Assembly (NCBI GenBank): GCA_001874155.1
Contig: MPDB01000014.1
Coordinates: 1-52,380 of the forward strand
DNA length: 52,380 nucleotides
Direction: 5' to 3'
Origin: Vibrio sp. MedPE-SWchi
GTDB lineage: Bacteria; Pseudomonadota; Gammaproteobacteria; Enterobacterales; Vibrionaceae
This document shows positions 1-9,405 of the stretch, in pieces. The translations under genes were made by a program, and so were the position numbers. The notes beneath the pieces were generated by a model that was not told where the DNA came from, did not search any database, and saw nothing but the letters and a program-made list of their open reading frames with translations. The stretch's first letter is position 1, and every line of letters starts with the position of its first letter.

Positions 1-301
1 TCATTGAAACCTAAAGTGATTCTTTAGAATCATTTTGGATTATCATCAACGAGTGCCCACACAGATTGATAGGTTTAAATTGTTAAAGAGCGTTGCTTTT
101 AGAAGCTTTCTTCTCAAAGCGGACGGTAATTTTAGCCATTTAACTTTAAGTGTCAAACACTTTTTAAAATTAAATTTTTTAGCTTCACCGCCAGGCTGAC
201 TATTGCTTAAACCTTGTGGCTTATGCCGTGTCAGTGGGGCGCATTATAAGGAGAGTAGATAAAGACGCAAGGGCTTTTCTTGAATAAAACTTGAAAACCA
301 A
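1..301 (-). promoter_or_regulatory. rRNA operon promoters P1/P2 and 16S leader
   Basis: Read on the minus strand this is the upstream region of an rRNA operon. P1 is TTGCGT (265-270), a 16-bp spacer and TATAAT (243-248), followed by a GC-rich GCGCCCCAC discriminator of the kind that gives stringent (ppGpp) control, with AT-rich sequence upstream like an UP element. A second promoter, TTGACA (151-156), 16 bp, TAAAAT (129-134), fits P2. The leader then carries a boxA-type antitermination sequence, CTCTTTAACAATTTA (about 83-98), and AATCTGTGTGGGCACTCG, which is near-identical to the enterobacterial 16S leader. A small hairpin near the edge (TGATTC/GAATCA) belongs to the pre-16S processing region. 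The 16S gene itself lies left of position 1 and is not in the window. Confidence 0.88.
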
Positions 302-337
302 ACTGTTCGTTCAACAATTAAACAAAACGCTCTAATT

Positions 338-373
338 CAGTATAAAAAGGGAACGCTATCCCTTTTTATACTG
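338..373 (-). terminator. clpB terminator, 15-bp perfect stem
   Basis: Positions 338-352 and 359-373 form a perfect 15-bp inverted repeat around a 6-base loop. The A/T ends make it usable in both directions. It lies 12 bases beyond the clpB stop codon and separates clpB from the rRNA promoter region, which points the same way. Confidence 0.85.
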
Positions 374-384
374 AAGTTATGGCT

Positions 385-2958
385 TTATTGATGGGCTATA
401 ATTCGGTCATCTTTAACAAGCAGTTGTACTTTTTTATCTGGATTCACTTTTCCAGCGAGGATTGCTTTAGCCAAAGGGTTTTCTACACTCTGCTGAATTG
501 CTCTTTTTAGTGGCCTTGCTCCATAGACAGGGTCAAAACCTACTTTCGCAATCAGCTCTAGAGCGTCGTCCGAAACATCTAGTCGATAACCATTTTCCTC
601 CATGCGATGCCCCAAACGAGCAAGCTGTATAGAAGCGATGGATTTAATGTTCTCTTTACCTAGTGGATGGAAAACAACGCTTTCATCTACTCTATTCAAA
701 AATTCAGGTCTGAAGTGTTTGTTGACCACTTCCATAACCGCATCCTTGATGCCGTTGTAGTCTAGCGTAGCGAAGTTTTCTTGAATCCTAGTCGAGCCGA
801 GGTTAGAGGTCATGATGACAACGGTGTTTCTAAAATCCACCGTTCTTCCCTGCCCATCAGTTAAGCGCCCATCATCCAATACCTGCAACAATATATTGAA
901 TACATCGGGGTGAGCTTTTTCAACCTCGTCTAAAAGAATAACGGAATAAGGTTTGCGTCGAACAGCCTCTGTGATGTACCCCCCCTCTTCATAACCTACG
1001 TAACCAGGAGGAGCGCCAACCAATCTGGCGACAGAATGCTTTTCCATGAATTCAGACATGTCGATGCGCACCATGGCATCTTCACTATCAAACATAAAGT
1101 TCGCTAGCGTTTTACAAAGTTCTGTTTTTCCAACGCCCGTAGGACCTAGAAACAAGAATGAACCAATGGGTTTATTCGGATCAGACAACCCAGCTCGACT
1201 TCTTCGAATCGCATCAGAAACGACTTCAACGGCTTCTTTTTGACCTATAACTCGTTTATGCAGCACATCTTCCATACGAAGAAGCTTTTCCTTCTCCGCT
1301 TCCAGCATTTTAGAAACCGGAATGCCTGTCTGTTTAGAGAGCACTTCCGCTATTTCATTGTTGGTAACCTTATTACGTAATAAAGTCATCTCCTGCATCT
1401 CTGCCTGAGTCGCGAGGTCTAGCTGCTTCTCTAACTCAGGAATACGCCCATACTGCAATTCTGACATCCGGCTTAAGTCACCCGCTCGACGAGCAAAATC
1501 CATGTCCATTCGAGATTGTTCTAGTTCTGACTTAATATGTTGAGTGCCCGACAGTGCCGCCTTCTCGGCATTCCAAACCTCTTCTAGTTCAGAAAACTCT
1601 CGTTCTTTCTCTTGAAGTTCATCTTCTATTACGCCCAGCCGTTTAGTACTTCCATCATCCAATTCATTGTTGAGTGCCTGCTGTTCGATTTTTAACTGAA
1701 TGATTTTACGCTCTAGCTTGTCGAGCGATTCTGGTTTTGAGTCGATCTGCATACGTATACTCGATGCAGCTTCATCGATCAGATCAATGGCTTTATCTGG
1801 CAATTGTCGGTCTGATACATAACGATGGGATAAACTCGCTGCCGCGACTATTGCTGGGTCGGTAATTTCTACATGATGGTGAAGTTCATAGCGCTCTTTC
1901 AGGCCACGCAGAATGGCAACAGTATCTTCGACCGTTGGTTCTTCTACGATTACCTTTTGGAAACGGCGCTCTAGTGCAGGGTCTTTTTCTAAATAGCGAC
2001 GATATTCATCAAGCGTGGTCGCGCCAACACAATGTAACTCACCGCGTGCTAAAGCTGGCTTAAGCATATTCCCCGCATCCATCGAGCCTTCGCCTTTACC
2101 CGCGCCAACCATAGTATGAATTTCATCAATAAAGAGGATCACATTGCCCTCTTCTTTAGCCAGTTCATTGAGTACAGACTTTAAACGTTCTTCAAACTCA
2201 CCTCGATATTTAGCACCTGCGACAAGTGCGCCCATATCCAGAGAAAGCACACGTCTTCCTCTTAAACCTTCAGGGACTTCACCGTTGATAATACGCTGTG
2301 CCAATCCTTCAACAATCGCAGTTTTCCCAACACCCGGCTCACCAATGATCACCGGATTGTTTTTCGTTCGTCGCTGCAGCACCTGAATCGTTCTTCTGAT
2401 TTCATCATCTCGACCAATCACAGGATCAAGTTTTCCTTGCTCAGCGCGTTCTGTCAGATCAATGGTGAATTTTTCTAAAGCTTGCCTTAACTCTTCTGCA
2501 TTTTGGTCATTAACTTTTTGACCACCACGTATTTTGTCAATCGCCGCACTTAATTTCTGTTCAGTTAAGCCGACTTCTTTAAGCAGTGAACCTAGTGCTC
2601 CCTTGTCATCAAGAGCCGCCAGTAAAAAGACCTCTGAAGAGATAAACGAATCTTGTCGCTTTTGCGCGACCTTGTCGCACATGTTGAATAACGTGCCCAT
2701 AGAGCTAGACAATTGGACGTCTCCGCCAATCCCACTCACTTTCGGCAATCGATCTAGGATCTCACTGAGTTTTGAACGCAGATGTGGGACGTCTACATTC
2801 AACATCGTTAATAGGGGGCGAATAGGGCTTCCATTTTGATCGAGAAGAGAAACCATTAAATGAACTGGCTCTATATATTGATGATCACGACCTAGTGCCA
2901 ACGATTGAGCATCAGAAATGGCAATTTGAAACTTGCTGGTAAATCTATCGAGACGCAT
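385..2958 (-). CDS. clpB: ClpB disaggregase
   Basis: Hexameric AAA+ chaperone that, with DnaK/DnaJ/GrpE, pulls polypeptides out of heat-induced aggregates in the cytoplasm. The 857-residue length equals that of E. coli ClpB. Domains in order: Clp N-terminal repeat domain (about 1-145), first AAA+ module with Walker [10 protein letters not shown] near residue 206, a long coiled-coil M domain (about 410-530), second AAA+ module with Walker [10 protein letters not shown] near 605, and the C-terminal D2-small domain. The start is an ATG giving [10 protein letters not shown]. It has its own candidate heat-shock promoter at 3003-3033 and a terminator at 338-373, so it is probably monocistronic although pgeF and rluD lie upstream on the same strand. 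Confidence 0.98.
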   Translation of the reverse strand: MRLDRFTSKFQIAISDAQSLALGRDHQYIEPVHLMVSLLDQNGSPIRPLLTMLNVDVPHLRSKLSEILDRLPKVSGIGGDVQLSSSMGTLFNMCDKVAQKRQDSFISSEVFLLAALDDKGALGSLLKEVGLTEQKLSAAIDKIRGGQKVNDQNAEELRQALEKFTIDLTERAEQGKLDPVIGRDDEIRRTIQVLQRRTKNNPVIIGEPGVGKTAIVEGLAQRIINGEVPEGLRGRRVLSLDMGALVAGAKYRGEFEERLKSVLNELAKEEGNVILFIDEIHTMVGAGKGEGSMDAGNMLKPALARGELHCVGATTLDEYRRYLEKDPALERRFQKVIVEEPTVEDTVAILRGLKERYELHHHVEITDPAIVAAASLSHRYVSDRQLPDKAIDLIDEAASSIRMQIDSKPESLDKLERKIIQLKIEQQALNNELDDGSTKRLGVIEDELQEKEREFSELEEVWNAEKAALSGTQHIKSELEQSRMDMDFARRAGDLSRMSELQYGRIPELEKQLDLATQAEMQEMTLLRNKVTNNEIAEVLSKQTGIPVSKMLEAEKEKLLRMEDVLHKRVIGQKEAVEVVSDAIRRSRAGLSDPNKPIGSFLFLGPTGVGKTELCKTLANFMFDSEDAMVRIDMSEFMEKHSVARLVGAPPGYVGYEEGGYITEAVRRKPYSVILLDEVEKAHPDVFNILLQVLDDGRLTDGQGRTVDFRNTVVIMTSNLGSTRIQENFATLDYNGIKDAVMEVVNKHFRPEFLNRVDESVVFHPLGKENIKSIASIQLARLGHRMEENGYRLDVSDDALELIAKVGFDPVYGARPLKRAIQQSVENPLAKAILAGKVNPDKKVQLLVKDDRIIAHQ

Positions 2959-3002
2959 ACCCTATTTCCCATCAAACTAATTTAATAACTGTCTATGTTT
3001 AA

Positions 3003-3033
3003 AAAGATGGCTACTTAGGGATAGATTTTCAAG
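3003..3033 (-). promoter_or_regulatory. Candidate sigma-32 heat-shock promoter of clpB
   Basis: On the minus strand CTTGAAA (3027-3033) is followed after 14 bp by AGCCATCTT, close to the sigma-32 -10 consensus CCCCATNTA. It sits about 45-75 bases upstream of the clpB ATG. Control of clpB by sigma-32 is established in E. coli. The site here is assigned by pattern only. Confidence 0.6.
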
Positions 3034-3131
3034 GGTTGGGAGAGGAACAATTGGAAAAGGTGAAGATTCCTCTCATCTCTTCATTTACACAAATGGAAAG
3101 GCTAAGAGAAAGAACGAGTAGAGCTATCGGA

Positions 3132-3878
3132 TTACGATTTTGACGCCCCCTCAATCCAAATAAAGACAGCTTGTCTTCCTGTCACTCCATCACGTCGGTA
3201 TGAGTAAAATTGGTCTTCTCGTTCATAAGTGCAAAGATTACTGGAGTATACTGACTTCACCCCTACTCTATTTAATCGCTGAGTAGCGAGCATATCCATA
3301 TTTGCTAACCACTTATTAGGGGCAGTGTGAGGAATAAATGCTTTATGAGCATTATCATCAACGCTTATAAAGGCCTTCAGAACATCCTCACCAACTTCAA
3401 AAGCATTAGAACCGATAGCTGGCCCTAACCAAGCGATAACCTCACTCGGCTCCTCAAACTGAGCAACAGCATTTTCTAGAATCCCTCCAGAAAGACCACG
3501 CCACCCTGCATGTACAGCCGCCACTTGACTGCCCTGACTATTTGTTAGCAGTACAGGAAGGCAATCAGCAGTCATAGCGCTACACACAACATTGGGTGCT
3601 CGCGTCGACACGCCATCTGCATTAAGTATCTCTAACGTTGGCTGACTTACATCGACTACATGGGTTGAGTGGGTTTGGTTTAGCCAGATAGGAGAGGCAG
3701 GCATTGAACAATCCTGGATGAATTGTTCTCTATTCTTCATAACGGTTGTTGTCTCATCCCCAACATGGGTACCTAGATTCAACCCTTCGTAAGGTGGCAG
3801 AGAAAAACCACCTAAACGCGTTGATGCTACGGCTTTAACGCAGCTAGGTACTTTCCAATTAGGGATAAGAGCATTCAT
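3132..3878 (-). CDS. pgeF: Peptidoglycan editing factor PgeF (YfiH, laccase-domain)
   Basis: A 248-residue member of the YfiH/DUF152 multicopper-like fold. E. coli PgeF is reported to remove wrongly incorporated amino acids from UDP-MurNAc peptides, and relatives act on purine nucleosides. Family signatures seen are NQTHST near residue 65, the AVHAGWRGL block near 120 (metal-binding His), and the C-terminal YSYRRDGVTGRQAVFIW block. Its ATG overlaps the rluD stop by one base (TAATG), so translation is coupled to rluD, the usual yfiH arrangement. It is followed by 173 bp and then clpB. Function is from the family; no unusual features. Confidence 0.92.
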   Translation of the reverse strand: MNALIPNWKVPSCVKAVASTRLGGFSLPPYEGLNLGTHVGDETTTVMKNREQFIQDCSMPASPIWLNQTHSTHVVDVSQPTLEILNADGVSTRAPNVVCSAMTADCLPVLLTNSQGSQVAAVHAGWRGLSGGILENAVAQFEEPSEVIAWLGPAIGSNAFEVGEDVLKAFISVDDNAHKAFIPHTAPNKWLANMDMLATQRLNRVGVKSVYSSNLCTYEREDQFYSYRRDGVTGRQAVFIWIEGASKS

Positions 3879-4855
3879 TAATAATCGTCTTCAGAATGGT
3901 TGTCTCTTGCGTCTTCACGAAGAGCATCCGTTATAGCAACCATATCGTCAGGAACCGGAGCATGGAACTCCAGTGTCTCACCAGTTACAGGGTGCTCAAA
4001 ACGCAACATAACTGCGTGTAACGCTTGACGATTGAAACCACGAATCATTTCTGTGACTTCTTCACTCGCTTCTTTTGGAATACGAGCTCGCCCACCATAC
4101 GCGGTGTCACCCAATAGCGGGTGCTGCAAGTAAGACATATGCACACGAATTTGGTGCGTACGACCCGACTCAAGACGCAAGCGAATACGAGTATGTTCTC
4201 TAAAGTGTTCTGCAACTCGGTAGTGAGTTACCGCAGGTTTACCCATTGGTGCAACGGCCATCAAGGTGCGTTTTGTTGAATGACGTCCAATCGGCTGATC
4301 CACTTTACCACCAGCGGTCATTTTGCCGATCGCAATGGCTTCATATTCACGAGTGATTTTTCGTTTTTGCAAAGCACGAACCAAACGCGTTTGAGCAGGA
4401 ACTGTTTTCGCAACAACCATTAACCCTGTCGTGTCTTTGTCAAGACGGTGAACAATGCCAGCACGTGGTACTTCAGCAATATCAGGATAATGAAACAGTA
4501 ACGCGTTGAGTACCGTTTGGTCTGGCGTACCTGCACCTGGGTGTACAACGAAATCGCGGGGTTTATTGATAACCAGAAGATCATCATCTTCATAGACAAT
4601 ATCTAAAGGAATATCTTGCGCTTCCCAGCGTTGCTCATCTTCGAGTTCAGCCTGAACAGTAATGACTTCACCACCCATAACTTTAACGCGAGGTTTAGTG
4701 ATCACCTCTCCATCTACTTGGATTTTTCCGGCAAGAAGCCACTCCTTAATCCTAGAACGAGAGAAGTCGGCGAATAATTCAGCAACGGCTTGGTCTAATC
4801 TCTGGCCAAGCTGGCTATCTTTTACGGTATTTGTTAATTCTATCTGCTGGGCCAT
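3878..4855 (-). CDS. rluD: 23S rRNA pseudouridine(1911/1915/1917) synthase RluD
   Basis: Forms the three pseudouridines of helix 69 of 23S rRNA. It has an N-terminal S4 RNA-binding domain (about 15-75) and the RluA-type catalytic domain with the motif HRLDKDTTG, whose Asp is the catalytic residue (about 139), then GRTHQIRVH. The length is 325 aa from ATG 4855, which gives MAQQIELTNTV and matches the E. coli start MAQ. An in-frame TTG at 4870 would add five residues but has no advantage. It is divergent from bamD and coupled to pgeF by a one-base overlap. Confidence 0.97.
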   Translation of the reverse strand: MAQQIELTNTVKDSQLGQRLDQAVAELFADFSRSRIKEWLLAGKIQVDGEVITKPRVKVMGGEVITVQAELEDEQRWEAQDIPLDIVYEDDDLLVINKPRDFVVHPGAGTPDQTVLNALLFHYPDIAEVPRAGIVHRLDKDTTGLMVVAKTVPAQTRLVRALQKRKITREYEAIAIGKMTAGGKVDQPIGRHSTKRTLMAVAPMGKPAVTHYRVAEHFREHTRIRLRLESGRTHQIRVHMSYLQHPLLGDTAYGGRARIPKEASEEVTEMIRGFNRQALHAVMLRFEHPVTGETLEFHAPVPDDMVAITDALREDARDNHSEDDY

Positions 4856-4984
4856 ATCGAACTTTTTCAAAAACTGTGAGACTAATGCTCACTACTGTGG
4901 AAAAATAAGCGCCATTGTATCCGTTACGAGGCAGAAAGTAACGGAAGCTTAAGAAATATTTAATTCAAGGAATCAGCTCCTGAC

Positions 4985-5707
4985 ATGAAACACTATACTT
5001 TATCCGGTTTACTTGCTCTTACACTACTGGTTGGTTGCTCAAGCAGCGATGAGATTGTTCCTGATGTGCCACCAGCAGAGCTTTACTCAGAAGCTCAAGC
5101 ATCTCTGCGTTCGGGCAATTGGTTTACAGCAATAGATCAATTAGAAGCACTTGATTCACGTTACCCGTTCGGTGCTTACTCAGAACAGGTGCAGCTTGAC
5201 CTTATTTACGCTTACTACAAAAACGATGATCTTGCGTTGGGCTTAGCAACTATTGAACGATTCAACCGCTTAAACCCTACCCATGATAAATTGGATTGGG
5301 TACTTTATATGCGCGGCCTAACTCACATGGCTCAAGACCGCAACTTTATGCACGACATATTTAACGTTGACCGTAGCGACCGAGACCCAGAACCAGTGAA
5401 ATCCGCATTCGCTGATTTTAATCGACTTCTTACACGATACCCTGATAGCCAGTATGCTGCTGATGCCAAAAAGCGTATGCACGCGCTGAAAAACCGCTTA
5501 GCCGATTATGATCTCGCAACGGCTGATTTCTATTTGAGACGCGAAGCATGGATAGCGGCGATTAACCGTAGCCAAGAACTACAAAAGACCTACCCAAATA
5601 CTGAGGCTGCTCGCAAATCTTTAAAGATTCAGCTTGAAGCCTATGAAGAGTTAGGCCTTGAAGACGCCGTTCAGAGAACGAAAGAACTGATCGAACTCAA
5701 CAACTAA
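4985..5707 (+). CDS. bamD: Outer membrane assembly lipoprotein BamD
   Basis: Essential lipoprotein of the BAM complex that folds beta-barrel proteins into the outer membrane. It starts with a lipoprotein signal whose lipobox ends in Cys18 (LLVGC), followed by TPR-like helical repeats over the remaining 220 residues (for example ELYSEAQASLRSGNW and YPDSQYAADAKKRM). The length of 240 aa is close to that of E. coli BamD. It is transcribed divergently from rluD and closed by a strong terminator at 5730-5757. The usual bamD/rluD neighbourhood supports the call. Confidence 0.96.
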   Translation: MKHYTLSGLLALTLLVGCSSSDEIVPDVPPAELYSEAQASLRSGNWFTAIDQLEALDSRYPFGAYSEQVQLDLIYAYYKNDDLALGLATIERFNRLNPTHDKLDWVLYMRGLTHMAQDRNFMHDIFNVDRSDRDPEPVKSAFADFNRLLTRYPDSQYAADAKKRMHALKNRLADYDLATADFYLRREAWIAAINRSQELQKTYPNTEAARKSLKIQLEAYEELGLEDAVQRTKELIELNN

Positions 5708-5729
5708 TATCATTAACCCCATGATTTAG

Positions 5730-5757
5730 AACCGCTTCTTATGAAGCGGTTTTTTTT
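5730..5757 (+). terminator. Rho-independent terminator of bamD
   Basis: ACCGCTTC (5731-5738) pairs with GAAGCGGT (5743-5750) around a TTAT loop and is followed by a run of eight T. Confidence 0.93.
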
Positions 5758-5826
5758 GCCCTGCATTTGCTCAAGCTCACTTTTCGTCTTACCCTTATAC
5801 TATCAATCAGTAAAGGATGACTTATT

Positions 5827-7275
5827 GTGCCCCTCAGATATTTCCATTGGATGTTATTGATAATACTCGCTATAAGCTCTCCCATAGGCTCAGCGTTAGA
5901 ATTATCTCCCCTTCAAAAGCAGCCTTATAAAGGGGATTTTGACGAGCTAAAAAATAAGGGGGTTATTCGCGTATTGGTAGCAGCGGACCTCGGTTTCTAT
6001 TACATCGAAGGCGGTCGCCCAAAAGGAATCATCGCAGAGCTTCTCTATCACTTTGAGAAACAACTGAAGAAAGACTCCCCTTATCTGAACCTACAAGTTA
6101 TTCCTATCCACCGAGATGACTTATTGCACTCTATAGAGAACGGCTATGGTGATTTGGCTGTTGCGAATTTAACGATTACAGAGAAAAGAAAACAACGGAT
6201 AGATTTTAGCTCACCAGTAATAAGAAATGTCAGTGAGCTGATAGTGACTCAGCAGTCTGTTCCTGAACTCACCTCTTACGAGCAGTTAAGTGGTAAAGAA
6301 ATTTGGGTTCGAGCCAGCTCGAGTTACTTTGAAAGCCTTCAAACAATTAATGATCATCTAAACGCGCTTGATAGACCGCCAGTGTTCATCCAGTTTATAG
6401 AAGAAACGCTTCAAGACTATGAACTCATGGAAATGATAAATCTGGGTCACATAAAGGCAACCGTACTGGACAGCCACAAAGCCGAACTCTGGATGAATAC
6501 TTTAGAAAATCTGCAAGTTCATACCGACCTACCTTTAAGAGAAAACGGTGAAATAGCATGGGCAATGAGGAAAGACAGCCCTGAACTGAAAAAGGTAACC
6601 GATCAATTTTTACGATCTTCTCGGTCTGGCACGCTTTTGGGCAACGTGATTTACAGCAAGTACATTGACGACACTCGCTGGCTAGCACGATTGCTTAATC
6701 CAAAGAAAATTGAAAGGCTCGAGTCTTTGTATTCTATTTTTGAGCTTTATTCCGATCAGTACGAATTCGATCCGTTAATGATGTCAGCTCAAGGGTTTCA
6801 GGAGTCGGGTTTAGATCAAACCAAGGTGTCTCACAAAGGTGCGGTTGGTGTTATGCAGGTACTCCCCAGCACCGCCAAAGATCCTAATGTCAATATTCCT
6901 AATATCCAGAAAGTCGATAACAATATTCATGCGGGTGTAAAGTACATGCGCTTTATTCAAGATAGGTATTTCACCAATGACGACATCAAAGAAGATGATC
7001 AAGTCTATTTTACCCTTGCCGCCTACAACGCGGGCCCGGCCAACATCAGAAAAATGAGGCGTTTAGCTGAAAAGCACGGTTATGACCCCAATGTCTGGTT
7101 CAAGAATGTAGAGATTATTACACGGCGTAATATTGGTCGAGAGCCTGTTACCTATGTCGCCAATATCAACCGATACTTTGTGGTCTACAAGCAACTCTCT
7201 GCGTTAGAGCAGCTAAGAGCAGAAAGGAACGCCAGTGTCACGCCAGCCAATTTACTTCCGATCGAAGCTCAGTAA
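5827..7275 (+). CDS. mltF: MltF-like membrane-bound lytic transglycosylase
   Basis: Cleaves the MurNAc-GlcNAc bond of murein to 1,6-anhydro ends. The protein has an N-terminal signal sequence (about 1-24), a periplasmic solute-binding (SBP_bac_3-like) regulatory domain (about 40-270), and a C-terminal SLT domain (about 300-440) with the catalytic Glu326 in FQESGLD, GAVGVMQVLPSTA, and AAYNAGP. The two-domain order is that of MltF; 482 aa is a little shorter than E. coli MltF. The start is GTG 5827, supported by AAGGA nine bases upstream. The products of such enzymes feed the recycling route encoded at 22468-25613. The exact orthology within the MltF family is less sure than the activity. Confidence 0.88.
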   Translation: MPLRYFHWMLLIILAISSPIGSALELSPLQKQPYKGDFDELKNKGVIRVLVAADLGFYYIEGGRPKGIIAELLYHFEKQLKKDSPYLNLQVIPIHRDDLLHSIENGYGDLAVANLTITEKRKQRIDFSSPVIRNVSELIVTQQSVPELTSYEQLSGKEIWVRASSSYFESLQTINDHLNALDRPPVFIQFIEETLQDYELMEMINLGHIKATVLDSHKAELWMNTLENLQVHTDLPLRENGEIAWAMRKDSPELKKVTDQFLRSSRSGTLLGNVIYSKYIDDTRWLARLLNPKKIERLESLYSIFELYSDQYEFDPLMMSAQGFQESGLDQTKVSHKGAVGVMQVLPSTAKDPNVNIPNIQKVDNNIHAGVKYMRFIQDRYFTNDDIKEDDQVYFTLAAYNAGPANIRKMRRLAEKHGYDPNVWFKNVEIITRRNIGREPVTYVANINRYFVVYKQLSALEQLRAERNASVTPANLLPIEAQ

Positions 7276-7631
7276 AGGTAGACGTTATAGGCATACATTC
7301 GAAGAAAGTGAAACTTGGTTATTTAGATTCAATCAAGGCAGTGATAGAGATCACAAGTAAGAATGATGAGAAAGTAAGCAGGAAGGTTTTTTAGGTTGTA
7401 AAAAAGCCCCAAAAATCGGAAAGTTTTTTGCGTATTGCCTCTACCAATCTAATTAGTTTTCTTTAAATAACAAGCTTTTCTTGCCACAAATTAAATCACT
7501 CTTTGCGTAAGATCACATTTAGTTTTGACTACGTTAAATCAACCTGAAAGATTGATGAAGATCACATTATTTTACGAGGAGATTAGTAATCTGAAGTTAA
7601 CCCATAAGGGATGTCTCAGAGGAAAATATCT
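7276..7631 (+). promoter_or_regulatory. raiA upstream region with three AGATCACA motifs (CRP-like)
   Basis: This 356-bp gap holds no gene that I can support. It contains AGTGA-N6-TCACA at 7340-7355, a 9/10 match to the CRP core TGTGA-N6-TCACA. It also has two weaker sites with a perfect right half: 7502-7517 (TTTGC-N6-TCACA) and 7551-7566 (ATTGA-N6-TCACA). All three share AGATCACA. Activation of raiA by cAMP-CRP has been described in E. coli; the sites here are assigned by pattern. A good ribosome binding site (AGAGGA) precedes the raiA ATG at 7632. Confidence 0.5.
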
Positions 7632-7958
7632 ATGAAAATAAACATTACTGGTAAAAATATTGAAATCACCTCTGCAATCCGTGAGCACATAGAAAGTAAG
7701 TTTAATAAACTCGAGAAGTGGCAAGTAGACATCATTAAATGCCAAACAACATTTAGTGAAGAGCCTAACAAACAGAAAAAATTTGAAGCGGTCATTACCG
7801 TGCCAAAAGGCCAGCTCGTTGCTTCAGCGATCAATGAAGATTTATACACTGCCGTTAATGAGGTCGAACAAAAAATAGAACGTCAGTTAAATAAGCTACG
7901 ACACAAGCCAGAAGCGCGTCGAGCTGAAAAACCAGAATTGGAAGAAGAAGTAGAATAA
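7632..7958 (+). CDS. raiA: Ribosome-associated inhibitor RaiA (YfiA/HPF family)
   Basis: Small protein that binds the 30S A/P-site region in stationary phase or cold and blocks translation. The 108 residues comprise one HPF/YfiA domain (MKINITGKNIEITSAIREH at the start, conserved KLEKW and ASAINEDLYTAVNEVEQKI) and a short acidic tail (EKPELEEEVE), as in short-form YfiA rather than long HPF. ATG 7632 is preferred over the in-frame ATG 7611 because AGAGGA lies at proper spacing before it and the protein then begins at the family start. It is followed by its own terminator and by pheL-pheA, the same order as in E. coli. Confidence 0.95.
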   Translation: MKINITGKNIEITSAIREHIESKFNKLEKWQVDIIKCQTTFSEEPNKQKKFEAVITVPKGQLVASAINEDLYTAVNEVEQKIERQLNKLRHKPEARRAEKPELEEEVE

Positions 7959-7980
7959 TCGGAATCTTAACCAAATAAAA

Positions 7981-8007
7981 AATAGCGCTGAAAAGCGCTA
8001 TTTTTTT
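7981..8007 (+). terminator. raiA terminator
   Basis: AATAGCGCT (7981-7989) and AGCGCTATT (7994-8002) form a 9-bp stem with a GAAA tetraloop, followed by a T run. The pheL promoter starts directly after it. Confidence 0.93.
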
Positions 8008-8009
8008 GC

Positions 8010-8038
8010 TTGACGCTCTAGGCTTGCTTGCTTATTGT
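8010..8038 (+). promoter_or_regulatory. pheLA promoter
   Basis: TTGACG (8010-8015), a 17-bp spacer and TATTGT (8033-8038) form a good sigma-70 promoter between the raiA terminator and the leader peptide. Confidence 0.75.
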
Positions 8039-8067
8039 GTTTAAATATTCACTTGTACGTGACCACT

Positions 8068-8112
8068 ATGCAAATTCAACTGTGCTTTTTTGACTTCTTT
8101 TTTCTCCAATGA
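8068..8112 (+). CDS. pheL: pheA leader peptide PheL
   Basis: A 14-codon reading frame encodes MQIQLCFFDFFFLQ, with five Phe codons among 14. This composition, the position between promoter and attenuator, and pheA directly downstream identify it as the leader peptide that senses charged tRNA-Phe. Ribosome stalling at the Phe codons favours the antiterminator; free passage lets the terminator at 8161-8187 form. It is too short for routine gene calling. The Shine-Dalgarno in front of ATG 8068 is not obvious. Confidence 0.9.
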   Translation: MQIQLCFFDFFFLQ

Positions 8113-8187
8113 TTTTTGGAGGCTAGACCGTTTGTAGAAGATAAGTCAAAAACGAACAGAAAGCCTCCCAAATGGGAGGCTTTTTTA
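8102..8187 (+). promoter_or_regulatory. Phe attenuator (pause hairpin, antiterminator, terminator)
   Basis: Four pairing segments are visible. TCTCCAA (8103-8109), at the end of pheL, pairs with the TTGGAG region (8116-8121), giving the pause hairpin. GGAGGCT (8118-8124) can instead pair with AGCCTCC (8162-8168), giving an antiterminator. AAGCCTCCC (8161-8169) pairs with GGGAGGCTT (8174-8182), followed by T residues, giving the terminator. The mutually exclusive pairings are those of classical ribosome-mediated attenuation. Confidence 0.9.
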
Positions 8188-8201
8188 TAAAGGAAATATT
8201 C

Positions 8202-9380
8202 ATGACAGATAAACAATACTCACTGGAAGAAATTCGTAATCGCCTCAACGAATTAGACGATCAATTGCTCAATTTAATCTCTGAGCGACGTAAGATGAGT
8301 ATTGAGGTTGCGAAAAGCAAAGTGGAAACATCTAAGCCCGTTCGTGATGCCACTCGTGAACAGCAGCTGCTTGTGAAGCTAATCAATAACGGGCAAGAAA
8401 AATACGACCTCGACGCCCCGTACATCACCAAGCTTTTCCATACCATCATCGAAGACTCTGTTTTACTTCAACAAGCCTATTTACAGAACTTAGCCAACCC
8501 ACTAGAGAGTCGTAAGCCACTCGCTCGCGTTGCTTTCCTTGGCTCACAAGGCTCATATTCTCACCTTGCTAGCCGAGAGTTTTTCAGCCGCAAGAACACA
8601 GAGCTGGTTGAGTTAAACTGTGAAAACTTCCGTGATATTGCCAGTACGGTTGAATCTGGTCATGCGGATTACGGCGTTCTTCCAATAGAGAATACCAGCT
8701 CAGGATCAATCAATGAGGTGTATGACTTACTGCAACACACAACCTTGTACATTGTCGGCGAACTCACCCAGCCAATTGAGCACTGCCTGGTTGCGACCTC
8801 AGATATACGCATTGAAGAGATCAAAACGCTCTACTCTCATCCCCAGCCTCACCAGCAATGCAGCGAGTTTTTAAATCGTTTGAAGGGTGTGACCCTAGAG
8901 TCTTGTGCGAGTACAGCGGATGCAATGCAAAAGGTGAAACAGTTGAATCGCACCGATGTCGCAGCAATTGGCAATGCATCAAGTGGTAAGATTTATGGTT
9001 TACAGCCAATTCAAGGTAATATCGCAAACCAAACAGAAAACCATACACGCTTTATCGTCGTTGCTCGTAAACCCGTTGAAGTCTCTCAGCAGATCCCAGC
9101 GAAAACAACGCTCATCATGTCAACATCGCAAAAAGCAGGCTCGCTTGTTGAAAGCTTATTGATTCTTCAACGCTACGGCATCAACATGACTAAATTAGAG
9201 TCACGACCAATATTAGGTAACCCTTGGGAAGAGATGTTCTATGTAGACCTGCAAGCGCACCTAGATTCCGAGCACATGCAATCGGCCATTCAAGAGCTCA
9301 CAAAAATAACGAAACACTTAAAAGTACTGGGCTGTTATCCAACAGAGAATGTAAAACCAACGCAAGTAAAGCTTCAATAA
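8202..9380 (+). CDS. pheA: Bifunctional chorismate mutase / prephenate dehydratase PheA
   Basis: Converts chorismate to prephenate and then to phenylpyruvate, the committed branch to phenylalanine. The 392 aa comprise an N-terminal AroQ-type chorismate mutase (about 1-90, with RNRLNELDDQLLNLISERR), the prephenate dehydratase domain (about 105-285, with FLGSQGSYSH, ENTSSGSINEVYD and NHTRFIVV), and a C-terminal ACT domain with GINMTKLESRP that binds Phe for feedback inhibition. ATG 8202 is preceded by AAAGGAAAT; an in-frame ATG at 8172 lies inside the terminator hairpin and is not credible. Transcription is attenuated by pheL upstream. Confidence 0.97.
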   Translation: MTDKQYSLEEIRNRLNELDDQLLNLISERRKMSIEVAKSKVETSKPVRDATREQQLLVKLINNGQEKYDLDAPYITKLFHTIIEDSVLLQQAYLQNLANPLESRKPLARVAFLGSQGSYSHLASREFFSRKNTELVELNCENFRDIASTVESGHADYGVLPIENTSSGSINEVYDLLQHTTLYIVGELTQPIEHCLVATSDIRIEEIKTLYSHPQPHQQCSEFLNRLKGVTLESCASTADAMQKVKQLNRTDVAAIGNASSGKIYGLQPIQGNIANQTENHTRFIVVARKPVEVSQQIPAKTTLIMSTSQKAGSLVESLLILQRYGINMTKLESRPILGNPWEEMFYVDLQAHLDSEHMQSAIQELTKITKHLKVLGCYPTENVKPTQVKLQ

Positions 9381-9405
9381 CAGTACCCTTGTCTAATATT
9401 TAGTT

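Noticed and set aside
4856..4870. Upstream TTG start for rluD
   Set aside because: Adds five residues not seen in the family; ATG 4855 gives the conserved MAQ start.
7276..7631. Small RNA upstream of raiA
   Set aside because: No promoter-plus-terminator pair and no stable hairpin with T run was found.
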